Source of the DNA: Limnocylindrus sp040397235
Lineage (GTDB): Bacteria > Chloroflexota > Limnocylindria > Limnocylindrales > Limnocylindraceae
Reading direction: 5' to 3'
DNA: 64,000 nucleotides
Assembly (NCBI GenBank): GCA_040397235.1
Contig: JBBAWH010000001.1
Location: 124,001 to 188,000 of the forward strand
The position numbers and the translations under genes were made by a program. The notes below the pieces were generated by a model. It saw only the letters and a program-made list of their open reading frames with translations, did not search any database and was not told where the DNA came from. Of this stretch, positions 23,469-32,458 are shown piece by piece; positions within the stretch are counted from its first letter, which is position 1; every line of letters starts with the position of its first letter.

Positions 23469-24482
23469 GTGGACCTCGCAGCGCTCGAGAAACAGCTCCG
23501 CACATTGCAGGCTGACGCCGCAACGCGAATTGCCGCCGCCGCTTCGACCGCTGATCTCGACGAGCTTGGCTCATCGCTCCTCGGGAAGCGTGGTGCCATC
23601 ACCGAGATCCTTCGCGGCATCGGCGCCCTCCCTGCGGACGATCGCCCCAAGATCGGTGTCGTTGCGAATGAGGTGCGCGCCGCGATCGATGCGTCAGTCA
23701 CCGCCCGGCGCGTCGCCCTCTCAGCGGGTGAGCTTCTGGAGCGCATCGAACGAGAACGAGTTGACGCAACCACCCCAGGCCCAGCTCCGCGGATCGGCTC
23801 GCTCCATCCAATCCCAGAGACGATCGCCGCGATTGCCGAGATCATGGCCTCGTTCGGCTTCGTCGTTGCCGAAGGTGAGGAGATTGAAGACGACGTCACC
23901 AACTTTCAGTTGCTGAACATTCCAGAGGATCACCCGTCGCGCGACCTTTGGGACACGCTCTATTTGCAAGAGCCAGGGCGACTGCTCCGCACACACACGT
24001 CGCCGGGGCAGATCCGCACCATGCAGGCCGGTGGTCCGCCGATTCGCGTCATCCTCCCTGGGCGCTGCTTCCGCTACGAGGCGGTCGATGCGAGCCATGG
24101 CTTTGAGTTTCATCAGGTTGAAGGGCTGCTTGTTGACCGCGGCGCGACGCTCGCCGACCTCAAGGGGATCCTGGACGAGTTGGCGAAGGGCCTCTTCGGC
24201 TCAGCGGCACGCACCAGGTTTAGGCCAGGGTATTACCCGTTCACCGAGCCATCCGTCGCAGTTGACGTTTCGTGGCCCGGGAGCAAGGACGGCTGGATGA
24301 CGATTCTCGGTGCTGGGATGGTGCACCCAGTGGTGCTTGAGAATGGCGGCATCGATGCAGAGACACATCAAGGGTTCGCCTTCGGTCTCGGCGTTGAGCG
24401 CATCGCAATGTTGCGCCATGACATTCCTGACCTCCGCGCCTTCCTTGAGAACGACCTGCGCTTCTTGGCGGGATTCCGATGA
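23469..24482 (+). CDS. pheS: Phenylalanyl-tRNA synthetase alpha subunit
   Basis: 337 residues with GTG start. The N-terminal coiled-coil arm covers about residues 1-85 and includes LGKRGAITEILRGIGALP. The class II catalytic domain follows, with GSLHPIPETIAAIAEIMASFGF, HTSPGQIRTM, PGRCFRYEAVDASHGFEFHQVEGL, and GFAFGLGVERIAMLRHDIPDLRAF at the end. It forms the alpha2-beta2 enzyme with PheT, whose ATG overlaps its stop by 4 bp. Confidence 0.97.
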   Translation: MDLAALEKQLRTLQADAATRIAAAASTADLDELGSSLLGKRGAITEILRGIGALPADDRPKIGVVANEVRAAIDASVTARRVALSAGELLERIERERVDATTPGPAPRIGSLHPIPETIAAIAEIMASFGFVVAEGEEIEDDVTNFQLLNIPEDHPSRDLWDTLYLQEPGRLLRTHTSPGQIRTMQAGGPPIRVILPGRCFRYEAVDASHGFEFHQVEGLLVDRGATLADLKGILDELAKGLFGSAARTRFRPGYYPFTEPSVAVDVSWPGSKDGWMTILGAGMVHPVVLENGGIDAETHQGFAFGLGVERIAMLRHDIPDLRAFLENDLRFLAGFR

Positions 24483-26956
24483 AGATTCCGCTCTCCTGGC
24501 TTCGTGAGTTCACCGATGTCCAGCTGACCGCCGAGCAGTTGGCCGAAGCGCTCACCCTGCGTGGCCTTGAGGTTCGCGGCGTGGAGCGTTGGGGGGCCAA
24601 CTGGAGCAAGATGGTCGTTGGCGAGCTCCTTGAGGTGGGACCGCATCCGAAGGCCGATCGACTGCAACTAACGAAGGTGCGCATCGGCGATGGTCCAATC
24701 CTCAACATTGTCTGCGGTGCTCGCAACATTGCTGCTGGGCAGCGCATCCCGGTAGCGCTCGTTGGCGCGCAAATGCCCGATGGTCGACAGATTGAGCGCG
24801 CCGAGAAGATGGGGGTCGCATCTGAAGGGATGCTCTGCTCCGGGCAGGAGCTCGACGCAACCGACGACGGTGACGGCATCCTGATCCTTGATCCATCGGC
24901 CCCCCTCGGGGTGCCTCTTGTTGATTACCTGGGCGAGGATGTCATTGACGTCGACGTCAAGCCGAACCGCGGCGATCTCCTCTCGATCTTGGGGCTCGCC
25001 CGCGAGGTGGGGGCGATCACGGGAGCACCGGTGGCCTACGCAGCGCGACCGCTCAAAGAGGGGGGCGATGCCGTAGCTGCGGGGCTGGCCCTGCGCGTTG
25101 CGGATGAGGCGCTCGCACCGCACGTTGTTCTGCGCGTGGTCGACGGACTGAACGTTGCCGCATCGCCTGATCGAGTGCAGATGCGCCTGAAGGCGGCCGG
25201 CCTCCGCTCGATCTCGAACGTTGTTGATGCCACCAACTACATCATGTTGGAGCTCGGCAAGCCGACGCACGCGTTTGATCGTGCCAAGGTGGGCAACACC
25301 GTGCAGATTCGCCTCGCCAAGAAGGGGGAGAGCCTCGAGACGCTCGACCACGAGGTGCGCAGCCTCGATGCAACAGACCTGGTGGTCGCCGACGAACGCA
25401 CCGCCCTCGCCCTTGCCGGTGTGATGGGGGGCGCGAGCAGCGAAGTTACGCCGTCCACCACGAGCGTGATCATCGAGAGCGCCATCTTCGCCCCAACGTC
25501 GGTTCGCCGCACCGCACAGCGGCACAGCCTGCGCTCTGAGGCGTCACATCGCTTTGAGCGCGGCCAAGAGCGCCGCCTTGCCGTACTTGGCGCCGATCAG
25601 GTAGCCGCACTCCTCACAGAGTGGGCTGGCGGTGTGGCCCGATCAGGACGCCTGGTAAGCGGTGCCGGTGAGGTCCCCGCAGCAACGCTGAACTTCCGAC
25701 CTGCGCGTGTTCGCGCGCTGCTCGGAGTCGCCCTCACCGACGATGAGCAGGTTGCACTACTCGGCACAATCGGCATCAGCGCAGAGGCTGCCGCCGATGC
25801 AACGAAGATCGTCGTCACGCCGAAGCGCTCTCTCTCCGTCGCGAAGGGGAGCGCGCGGTCCGTGCGTGTGCCAAGTTGGCGTAGTGATCTTGAGATTGAA
25901 GCCGATCTCGCCGAAGAGGTTGCGCGCCTGTACGGCTATGAGCGCATCCCAACCTCAATCCCGAGCGCCGACCTTCCGCCGCATCGGCCAAGCCCGACGC
26001 TGCTCCGTGATCGTGTGCGCCGTCTCCTTGCGGATGCAGGGCTGCACGAAGTTGTGACCCACGCACTCGTGTCGGCCGCACAGGCTGAGCTCTGGAGCGA
26101 ACCCACTGCACTGGTTACGGGTTCGCTTGCGGCATCGGAGGGTGCCGCAGGTGGTGCGTCGATTGTCTTGAAGAATCCGCTCTCGGCGGATCACGACCGA
26201 CTCCGTCAGTCCCTCCTGCCGAGCTTGCTCGATCGAGTTGATGCCAATCTCCGCTACGGAGCAACCTCGGGTGCCATCTTTGAGGTCGGTCGTGGCTACG
26301 GCAGCACGAAGGGTGTCCCATCGGAGTGGACCCGCCTTGCCATCGCGGTATGGGGGGAGCGTGAGCAGGGTGCCCCGAGCGCAGGCGCAACGACGTGGAA
26401 CCTCGACGAACTCAAGCGCCTCCTCGCGCAGGTTGCGCACCTCGTCGGCGAGCGACCAGCGTACGGCGCGTCAATCGACTCGGCAGTGCTTCACCCTGGC
26501 ATCAACGCGGGGATTACCGGTGACCGTTTCGCGGGCCTCCTCGGAGAGCTCCATCCCGCATCGCCGACCTGGCGTGATGAGCCGCGCGTCTTGCTCGCTG
26601 AGGTGGCGATCGCCGGCCTTCGGTCGGGGCGCCTTGACGTTGCGCAGGTGTCGCTGCCACCGACAACGCCACCAGTAACGCGCGATACTGCGCTCCTCAT
26701 CCCCGCCGCGACCACCGTCGGTCACGTCGTTGATGTCGCACGAAAGAGCGTTTCGCGAGCCACGGCTGTTGAGCTTTTCGACCTCTTCGCTGGAGCACCT
26801 CTGGCCCCAGGTGAGCGTTCAGCCGGGCTGCGCTTCACCTTCCAGCCAAGCGCAACCGGAGCGGATGATGAGGCGATTACTGCCGAGCTAGCCGCCTTTG
26901 AGGGTGCTGTGCTCCGCGCCTGTGGCGCACGTATTCGCAGCGTCGAGGGGCAATGA
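24479..26956 (+). CDS. pheT: Phenylalanyl-tRNA synthetase beta subunit
   Basis: 825 residues, full length. Domains in order: MKIPLSWLREFTDV start (B1), tRNA-binding OB fold (GELLEVGPHPKADRLQLTKV), B3/B4 region (VKPNRGDLLSILGLAREVGAITG), B5 (helix-turn-helix-like, HSLRSEASHRFERG onward), the catalytic-like B6/B7, and the C-terminal ferredoxin-like anticodon domain (LIPAATTVGHVVDVARKS). Overlaps pheS and the CvpA-family gene by 4 bp each. Confidence 0.97.
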   Translation: MKIPLSWLREFTDVQLTAEQLAEALTLRGLEVRGVERWGANWSKMVVGELLEVGPHPKADRLQLTKVRIGDGPILNIVCGARNIAAGQRIPVALVGAQMPDGRQIERAEKMGVASEGMLCSGQELDATDDGDGILILDPSAPLGVPLVDYLGEDVIDVDVKPNRGDLLSILGLAREVGAITGAPVAYAARPLKEGGDAVAAGLALRVADEALAPHVVLRVVDGLNVAASPDRVQMRLKAAGLRSISNVVDATNYIMLELGKPTHAFDRAKVGNTVQIRLAKKGESLETLDHEVRSLDATDLVVADERTALALAGVMGGASSEVTPSTTSVIIESAIFAPTSVRRTAQRHSLRSEASHRFERGQERRLAVLGADQVAALLTEWAGGVARSGRLVSGAGEVPAATLNFRPARVRALLGVALTDDEQVALLGTIGISAEAAADATKIVVTPKRSLSVAKGSARSVRVPSWRSDLEIEADLAEEVARLYGYERIPTSIPSADLPPHRPSPTLLRDRVRRLLADAGLHEVVTHALVSAAQAELWSEPTALVTGSLAASEGAAGGASIVLKNPLSADHDRLRQSLLPSLLDRVDANLRYGATSGAIFEVGRGYGSTKGVPSEWTRLAIAVWGEREQGAPSAGATTWNLDELKRLLAQVAHLVGERPAYGASIDSAVLHPGINAGITGDRFAGLLGELHPASPTWRDEPRVLLAEVAIAGLRSGRLDVAQVSLPPTTPPVTRDTALLIPAATTVGHVVDVARKSVSRATAVELFDLFAGAPLAPGERSAGLRFTFQPSATGADDEAITAELAAFEGAVLRACGARIRSVEGQ

Positions 26957-27504
26957 GCGCGACCGTACTCGTCGATCTCATTGTTGTGGTGCTTCTCGTC
27001 CTCGCGGCGTGGAGCGGCGGACGTACCGGCGCGGCACGCAGCGCAGTCTCACTTCTGGCGCTCGCCCTCGGCCTCATCATCAGCGCACAAGGGCAGGGTG
27101 CAATAACCCAGTTCGTCGCCCAGCTCCTCCCCAGTGTCGACACGCGCCTTATTGGGCTCGGCATCTTTATCGGTGGGATCTGGATCCTCTTGGCCATCGC
27201 CTCGTATCTGATCGGCCGCCTTCTACAGGCGTCACTGCGCGCTATTCACCTCGGGCCGGTCGACACGGCGCTTGGGGCGGTCTTCGGTTTGCTGCAGTGG
27301 AGTGTGGCGGTTGCCGCCCTCGTCTTCGTGCTTGACGCCGCGCTCTCGGTGCGCTTCACCCTGCCGTCGCCACTAAGTGAGATCGCAGCAGCGATTACGG
27401 CTGCGCAATCCTCTGAGGTGATTCGTGGCCTGATCTATCCGATCGCAGGCCAGCTGTTCGGCGAACTCCTTCCAGAAGGCCTGCGCGCGCTGCTCGTTCC
27501 GTGA
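26953..27504 (+). CDS. CvpA family membrane protein
   Basis: 183 residues with four hydrophobic segments. The first begins VLVDLIVVVLLVLAAWSGGRTG, the family's opening pattern, followed by a Gly-rich loop. Helices around residues 70-90 and 115-135 follow. CvpA was named for colicin V production in E. coli, and its molecular role in other phyla is unclear. It is placed directly before mutS2, as in many Firmicutes and Chloroflexota, with a 4-bp overlap (GTGA). Confidence 0.8.
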   Translation: MSATVLVDLIVVVLLVLAAWSGGRTGAARSAVSLLALALGLIISAQGQGAITQFVAQLLPSVDTRLIGLGIFIGGIWILLAIASYLIGRLLQASLRAIHLGPVDTALGAVFGLLQWSVAVAALVFVLDAALSVRFTLPSPLSEIAAAITAAQSSEVIRGLIYPIAGQLFGELLPEGLRALLVP

Positions 27505-29840
27505 GGCGCGCAGCGGCGCGGCCGTACGACGAACGCTCCCTGACACGCCTTGAGTGGGCGGCGCTCCTCGACATACTCATCGAAGCATGTGCATTTGCCC
27601 CTTCACGTTTACTCGCGGTGGAGCTGCGCCCTACCGCTGGCGGCGGCAGCCTGCCAACCCTGCGAGCCCTCGGTCGTGAGATTGCGGAGCTGCGACGAGA
27701 TGGGGGAGACCCGCACATTGGCGGCGCGAGCGACCTGGAGCCAGCCGCAGAGCGTGGCGCTAAGGGGGGCACGCTCGATGGCTCCGCACTCTTTGCGATC
27801 AGCGAGACGCTCCGCGTCGTCGAGCGCATCTCCAGTGATCTAGCTGGGTCGGGCCCAACGCTCAGCGCCCTTGGGGCCGCCCTTGCCCCGCTTCGTCCGC
27901 TGCGTAGTTCGATTGAGCGTGCGATCGCTCCCGATGGGTCCATTCTCGATGCGGCATCACCGCTTCTTGCTGGGCTGCGCGCGCTCCATCGCACTAGTCT
28001 TGAGCGACTCCGCACCCGTCTCGAGACGCTGGCACATGCAAAAAACTACAGCCCCTACCTGCAGGAGCCAATCGTTACGGTACGAAACGGGCGCTACGTG
28101 CTGCCGGTCCGCTCGGAGTGGAAGTCCCGTGTCCCAGGGATCGTGCACGACGCGAGTGCCACCGGCCAAACGCTGTGGATCGAGCCACTAGAGGTTGTTG
28201 AGCTCGGCAACGCTGCACGAGAGTCTGAGGCGGCGGTCGCCACCGAAGAGGCGCGGATCCTCGGAGCGCTCTCTGCACTCGTTGGCGCAGATGCGGCGGC
28301 GCTCCGTTCCAACGGTGCAGGTCTCGCGCTCTTTGATCTGGCCCGCGCAGTTGCCGACGTTGGGCGTGATCGAAACTGGCTCTATGCCGACGATGCGCCA
28401 GATGGCGATCTGCTCCTGACAGAGGCGAGCCACCCACTGCTCACGCCGCCAGTGGTGCCGATGAGCCTGCATCTTGACGTTGAGCGACGAGTGCTCGTGA
28501 TCACCGGACCCAACACCGGCGGCAAGACGGTGGCACTCAAGGCGGTGGGGCTACTTACGGCGATGCATCACGCCGGTCTACCCATTCCGAGCGGGTTTGG
28601 GTCGGCGGTGCCCCCAACGGGGAACGTCTGGGCTGACATTGGCGACGATCAGTCCATCGCACAGAGCCTCAGCACCTTCTCTGGCCACCTGACCTCGATT
28701 CAGCGCATCTTGCTCGGTGCGGTCTCGGGCGACGTCGTGCTCCTTGATGAGGCGGGGGCGGGGACCGACCCGGCGGAAGGGGCTGCCCTGGCCGCCGCAA
28801 TCATTGACGAGCTGCGACTTCGCGGCTGTCGCGTGTTGGCCACCAGCCACTACGCGGAACTTAAGCAGTACGCACATGTCACACCGGGTGTCGTGAACGG
28901 TTCTGTGGCATTTGATCTTGCCACCCTTGCACCAACCTATCGCCTAGAGGTTGGCGCTCCTGGAGGGTCGCAGGCGTTCGCGATTGCCGCGCGCCTCGGT
29001 CTGCCACAGCCGCTGCTCGATGCGGCGCAGGCACGTCGCAGCGACCAAGGGGCCACGCTCGATGCAGCGCTCGCTGCGGCTGCGGATGCCGAGCGAGCCG
29101 CGCGCGAAGCACGCCAGGTAGCGGAGGGGCTGCAAGAGCGCGCTGCAGACTCACTTGCACAAGCGGTGGAGCTGCGCCGCGCCACGGAGCGAGGGGCCAT
29201 CGAAGCGCGCCAAACGGCAACAGCAGAGGCGCGCGAGGCCGCGACGGCGATCTTGCTTCGTGTTGAGCAGTTGCGGGCGGCGCTTGAGTCGGGGAGCCTG
29301 ACACCGGAGGCTCTAGCGATGGCGACGGATCTGCAGCAGGCAGTAGCCGCTGGCGCAGCCTCGTCGCTGCACGAAGAGCAAGATGCGAGCGGGGGGCTCT
29401 CTTCCACGGCGCTGGCGGCGGCTGTCGGTAGCGATGTGCTGCTGCGATCGGGGGCCCGCGGCACGCTGCTTGCGGTGGATGGCGCGAACGCGACGATCGC
29501 CCTCGGTCGGATGCACAGCTCACTACCAGTCACGGAGATCAGCAAGATCCTGGTATCAGCGAAGTCAACACCTCAGTCTGCAGTTCGACCGACAGGCTCC
29601 CTCTCCGCGGCGAAGCTCGATCTGCGTGGTGCGCGCGTTGAAGATGCGCTGGCAGCGCTAGAGGCACGAATCAGCGCCGTGCTGCTGGCAGGCGGCGATC
29701 AGCTGGAGATCATCCACGGGGTTGGCACCGGTGCACTTCGCGATGTGGTGCGTCGCAAGCTGCGAGAGCTACCTGAGGTTCGCGAAGTACGTTCGGCTGA
29801 TGAGCCTGGCCGCGAAGGGGTGACCCTCGCCCTCCTCTAG
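27501..29840 (+). CDS. mutS2: Endonuclease MutS2 / ribosome rescue factor
   Basis: 779 residues with GTG start overlapping the previous stop. MutS core-like helices lead to the ATPase: Walker A ITGPNTGGKTVALKAVGL (about residues 334-351), Walker B VLLDEAGAGTDPAEGAA, then a long coiled coil (about residues 510-600, Ala/Glu/Arg-rich). A C-terminal Smr nuclease domain begins KLDLRGARVEDALAALE and has the IIHGVGTGALR motif. MutS2 suppresses homologous recombination in some bacteria and acts on collided ribosomes in others. Confidence 0.95.
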   Translation: MRRAAARPYDERSLTRLEWAALLDILIEACAFAPSRLLAVELRPTAGGGSLPTLRALGREIAELRRDGGDPHIGGASDLEPAAERGAKGGTLDGSALFAISETLRVVERISSDLAGSGPTLSALGAALAPLRPLRSSIERAIAPDGSILDAASPLLAGLRALHRTSLERLRTRLETLAHAKNYSPYLQEPIVTVRNGRYVLPVRSEWKSRVPGIVHDASATGQTLWIEPLEVVELGNAARESEAAVATEEARILGALSALVGADAAALRSNGAGLALFDLARAVADVGRDRNWLYADDAPDGDLLLTEASHPLLTPPVVPMSLHLDVERRVLVITGPNTGGKTVALKAVGLLTAMHHAGLPIPSGFGSAVPPTGNVWADIGDDQSIAQSLSTFSGHLTSIQRILLGAVSGDVVLLDEAGAGTDPAEGAALAAAIIDELRLRGCRVLATSHYAELKQYAHVTPGVVNGSVAFDLATLAPTYRLEVGAPGGSQAFAIAARLGLPQPLLDAAQARRSDQGATLDAALAAAADAERAAREARQVAEGLQERAADSLAQAVELRRATERGAIEARQTATAEAREAATAILLRVEQLRAALESGSLTPEALAMATDLQQAVAAGAASSLHEEQDASGGLSSTALAAAVGSDVLLRSGARGTLLAVDGANATIALGRMHSSLPVTEISKILVSAKSTPQSAVRPTGSLSAAKLDLRGARVEDALAALEARISAVLLAGGDQLEIIHGVGTGALRDVVRRKLRELPEVREVRSADEPGREGVTLALL

Positions 29841-29845
29841 TCGAC

Positions 29846-32434
29846 CTAAGGCGTTGGTGGGCTCGGGGAAATCGAAGGGTCTGGCGTAGGCGAAGGACTT
29901 GCTGTCGCCGAGAGGCAGGAGAGGGTCGGGGCGATCGTGCCGCCCCACGTGGCGCCATTCGGTTGCCAGAAGGGCGCGTAGAAGTACGTTGTCTTCCCGC
30001 CTCGCACGCCGCCAACGATCCCGGCGCCTAGCCGCGCACGTTCAATCCACTCGAGGTTGGCAGCCTGCCACTTCGGCCACTGTGCTTCGAGCGAGCTCAG
30101 ATCGAGGTAGTTCGCTTCGATGCGCGTTCCCACGCAGCCATCAGCCCAGAGCAGCCCGGTGGCGCTATCAATGGCAAGGAGGCGCGTCGTGCTGCACGAC
30201 GTCGTTGGGGCCGTCCCCGGCAAGAAGTATTCGCTCGTGGTGAGCGTGGTGCAGGCACCAGGAAGCTCTCCTGTGTGCGCATCGATCGTGACCTCCTCGA
30301 GGCCAGTCGGCTTAGCAAATTTTGCGACCGGAAGTTTTGATGAAATCTCGGTGAAGTAGGACTGCCAGAGCCCGCCCGCGGAGTCGAGGGAGTAGACCGT
30401 GGCGGGGGTCGAGTCTGAGTTGCCCATCCAGACACCGGTGACGAGATGCTGCGCGGTTGGATCGCTCGGTGCGGCGAGATAGCCGAACGCGGCGAGGTCC
30501 TTGGTCCCTTCGGTGGTTCCTGTCTTTAACGCCGCTGGGCGACGCTTCCCGCTGCTAGCAATGATCTTCCGCTTTGACCATGGGCGATTGACTGCAGGGT
30601 CTGTGTTCCCCGCGATGATGTCGGTCATCAGCTCGGCGGTCTCCTTGGCAAACGCTTGCTTGGCGCTCTCAACAGGGGCGGGAGCCTCCCAGATGACTGC
30701 GCCGTCACGATCCTCAATACGCAGGATATAGCGGCGGCCGACCGCTGTTCCCTCGTTGGCGAGGGCGCCGTAGGCGGAGAGCAGGTCGACGTAGCGCACC
30801 TCGAGGGTGCCGATCGCGAGTGAGGCACCAGCAACGTTCTCGCTGTTGTTCTGGAAGTCGAAACCGCTATCGCGCATCTGGCGCCAGACGCGATCTTGCC
30901 CCGCACGAATGATCGCCTTAATCGCGGGGACGTTCAGCGATCCCTGCAAGGCTTGGCGCATGCGTACTGGACCATGCTCACTCCCCTCGGAGCTTGCCGG
31001 TGTCCAGCCCACACCGAAGTCGACGGGGACATCCATCAGGATCGTTGCTGGTGTGACCGCGCGGTTTTCAAGTGCGTAGCCATAGACGATCGGCTTGATC
31101 GAACTACCAGGCTGGCGGTACCCGCTCAGCACGTCGTATTCAGGCTGGAAGACGGTGCCGTCGGCTTCGCCGTAATAGTCCGCCGACCCGGCATAGGCGA
31201 GAATGTCGCCTGTGCGCGCATCAAGCGTTGCGACGGCGGCATTGTTGATTTCGAGCCCGTGGATCGTCTTCAGCCAGTCTGTTGTCTTTACGCCGATGCT
31301 CTTCAAATACGCCTGGTACTCCTTGATCTGCGTTGAGCGAACGGCGAGGGCCCACTTCTCTGCGGCCTGCTGCATCCCCCAATCGAGCGAGGTGACAACC
31401 TTGTAGCCACTGGTGTCGAGCTGCTGCTGGCAGCCTTCGGTGCTGGTGCAGAGGATGCTTGAGAGGGCGTCACGCACGCGATTCACAAAGTGCGGGGCGC
31501 TCATCTTGCTGAGCGGGGAGGTGATCAGGATGATCTCTTCGGTGCGCGCAGCCTCGATCTCCGCATCGGTGATGGTGGCGGTCTCCTGCGGGATACCGCT
31601 CGCTCGGGCGGACTTGAGTAGATCCAAAACGACGCTGCGACGGTTCGCCACAGCAGAATCAAGTGGTACGCGGATCACGCCGTCTTCGCCGACGACTGCG
31701 TTTTCACGAAGGTCGTAGGTGCTCGGCGCCTGGGGGATAGCGGCAAGGATGGCCGCCTCGCCTAGGGTGAGCTGGTCGAGTGTCTTGCCGAAGTACTGCT
31801 GCGACGCGGTGAGAATGCCGTACGAGCGCGAGCCGTAGTAGTTGTTGTTGAGGTACTTGGCAATGACCTTCTCCTTGCCAACTCGCCCTGGGAACTCTTT
31901 GGTCAGTCGGATCGCCTGGATGATCTCTTTCACCTTGCGCTCGTAGACGCTCCCTGCGAAGGCAGAGTCTGGGAGCAACACGCTACGGACGAGCTGCTGG
32001 GTGATGGTCGAGCCACCACGGCCAGAGCCGCCCAAGGTGTCGAGCGCGGCGGCCACGAAGCCGAGCGGATCAAAGCCAGAGTTCTCCCAGTAGGTCTTAT
32101 CCTCGATGGCGGTGGTGGTGTCCAGGACAATGCTGGGGATGTCGGAAAACTCCATCTCGGTGCGGCGGTCTGAGCCAAATGCAGCGAGCTGGACCGTGCC
32201 GGTGCGGTCGTACACGGTGGTGTTCTGGTCGAGCACGATGGTGTCGAGGTCCTTCGGGTCGGGGAGATCGTCAACCACGACGCTGTAGATGGCGATGGTG
32301 CCGCCATAGGCGATCGCGGCGATCAGCAGGCAGGCGCCCAGCAGGGCGACTGGCAGGAGGGCGAAGAGCCCCCCAAGAAGGCGTTTTCGGGGGCGGCCGC
32401 TCCGCTGGGTTGAGTTTCCCGAGGCCATGTCCAT
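29846..32434 (-). CDS. Class A penicillin-binding protein (PBP1a-like)
   Basis: About 862 residues from the ATG at 32434; the ATG at 32428 is equally possible and upstream starts would cross into tyrS. A short basic cytosolic tail and one membrane anchor come first. The GT51 glycosyltransferase has AIEDKTYWENSGFD with the catalytic Glu and GGSTITQQLVRS. The transpeptidase has RQPGSSIKPIVYGYA (SxxK), SLNVPA (SxN) and ALKTGTTEGTKD (KTG). The C terminus is a Pro/Ser/Thr-rich tail. It polymerises and cross-links peptidoglycan, which implies a real cell wall. It is convergent with mutS2, with only 5 bp between, and divergent from tyrS. Confidence 0.93.
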   Translation of the reverse strand: MDMASGNSTQRSGRPRKRLLGGLFALLPVALLGACLLIAAIAYGGTIAIYSVVVDDLPDPKDLDTIVLDQNTTVYDRTGTVQLAAFGSDRRTEMEFSDIPSIVLDTTTAIEDKTYWENSGFDPLGFVAAALDTLGGSGRGGSTITQQLVRSVLLPDSAFAGSVYERKVKEIIQAIRLTKEFPGRVGKEKVIAKYLNNNYYGSRSYGILTASQQYFGKTLDQLTLGEAAILAAIPQAPSTYDLRENAVVGEDGVIRVPLDSAVANRRSVVLDLLKSARASGIPQETATITDAEIEAARTEEIILITSPLSKMSAPHFVNRVRDALSSILCTSTEGCQQQLDTSGYKVVTSLDWGMQQAAEKWALAVRSTQIKEYQAYLKSIGVKTTDWLKTIHGLEINNAAVATLDARTGDILAYAGSADYYGEADGTVFQPEYDVLSGYRQPGSSIKPIVYGYALENRAVTPATILMDVPVDFGVGWTPASSEGSEHGPVRMRQALQGSLNVPAIKAIIRAGQDRVWRQMRDSGFDFQNNSENVAGASLAIGTLEVRYVDLLSAYGALANEGTAVGRRYILRIEDRDGAVIWEAPAPVESAKQAFAKETAELMTDIIAGNTDPAVNRPWSKRKIIASSGKRRPAALKTGTTEGTKDLAAFGYLAAPSDPTAQHLVTGVWMGNSDSTPATVYSLDSAGGLWQSYFTEISSKLPVAKFAKPTGLEEVTIDAHTGELPGACTTLTTSEYFLPGTAPTTSCSTTRLLAIDSATGLLWADGCVGTRIEANYLDLSSLEAQWPKWQAANLEWIERARLGAGIVGGVRGGKTTYFYAPFWQPNGATWGGTIAPTLSCLSATASPSPTPDPSISPSPPTP

Positions 32435-32458
32435 CGCTGTGAAGGTAGCATAGGGCGC
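32435..32458. promoter_or_regulatory. Shared 24-bp divergent promoter of the PBP gene and tyrS
   Basis: Only 24 bp separate the two starts. The sequence reads TAGCAT on the plus strand (32446-32451, 7 nt before the tyrS ATG) and, one base offset, TATGCT on the minus strand (32452-32447, 12 nt before the PBP ATG). The two -10 elements physically overlap, so the promoters would compete. No ribosome site fits either gene well, which suggests leaderless or very short leaders. Confidence 0.45.
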
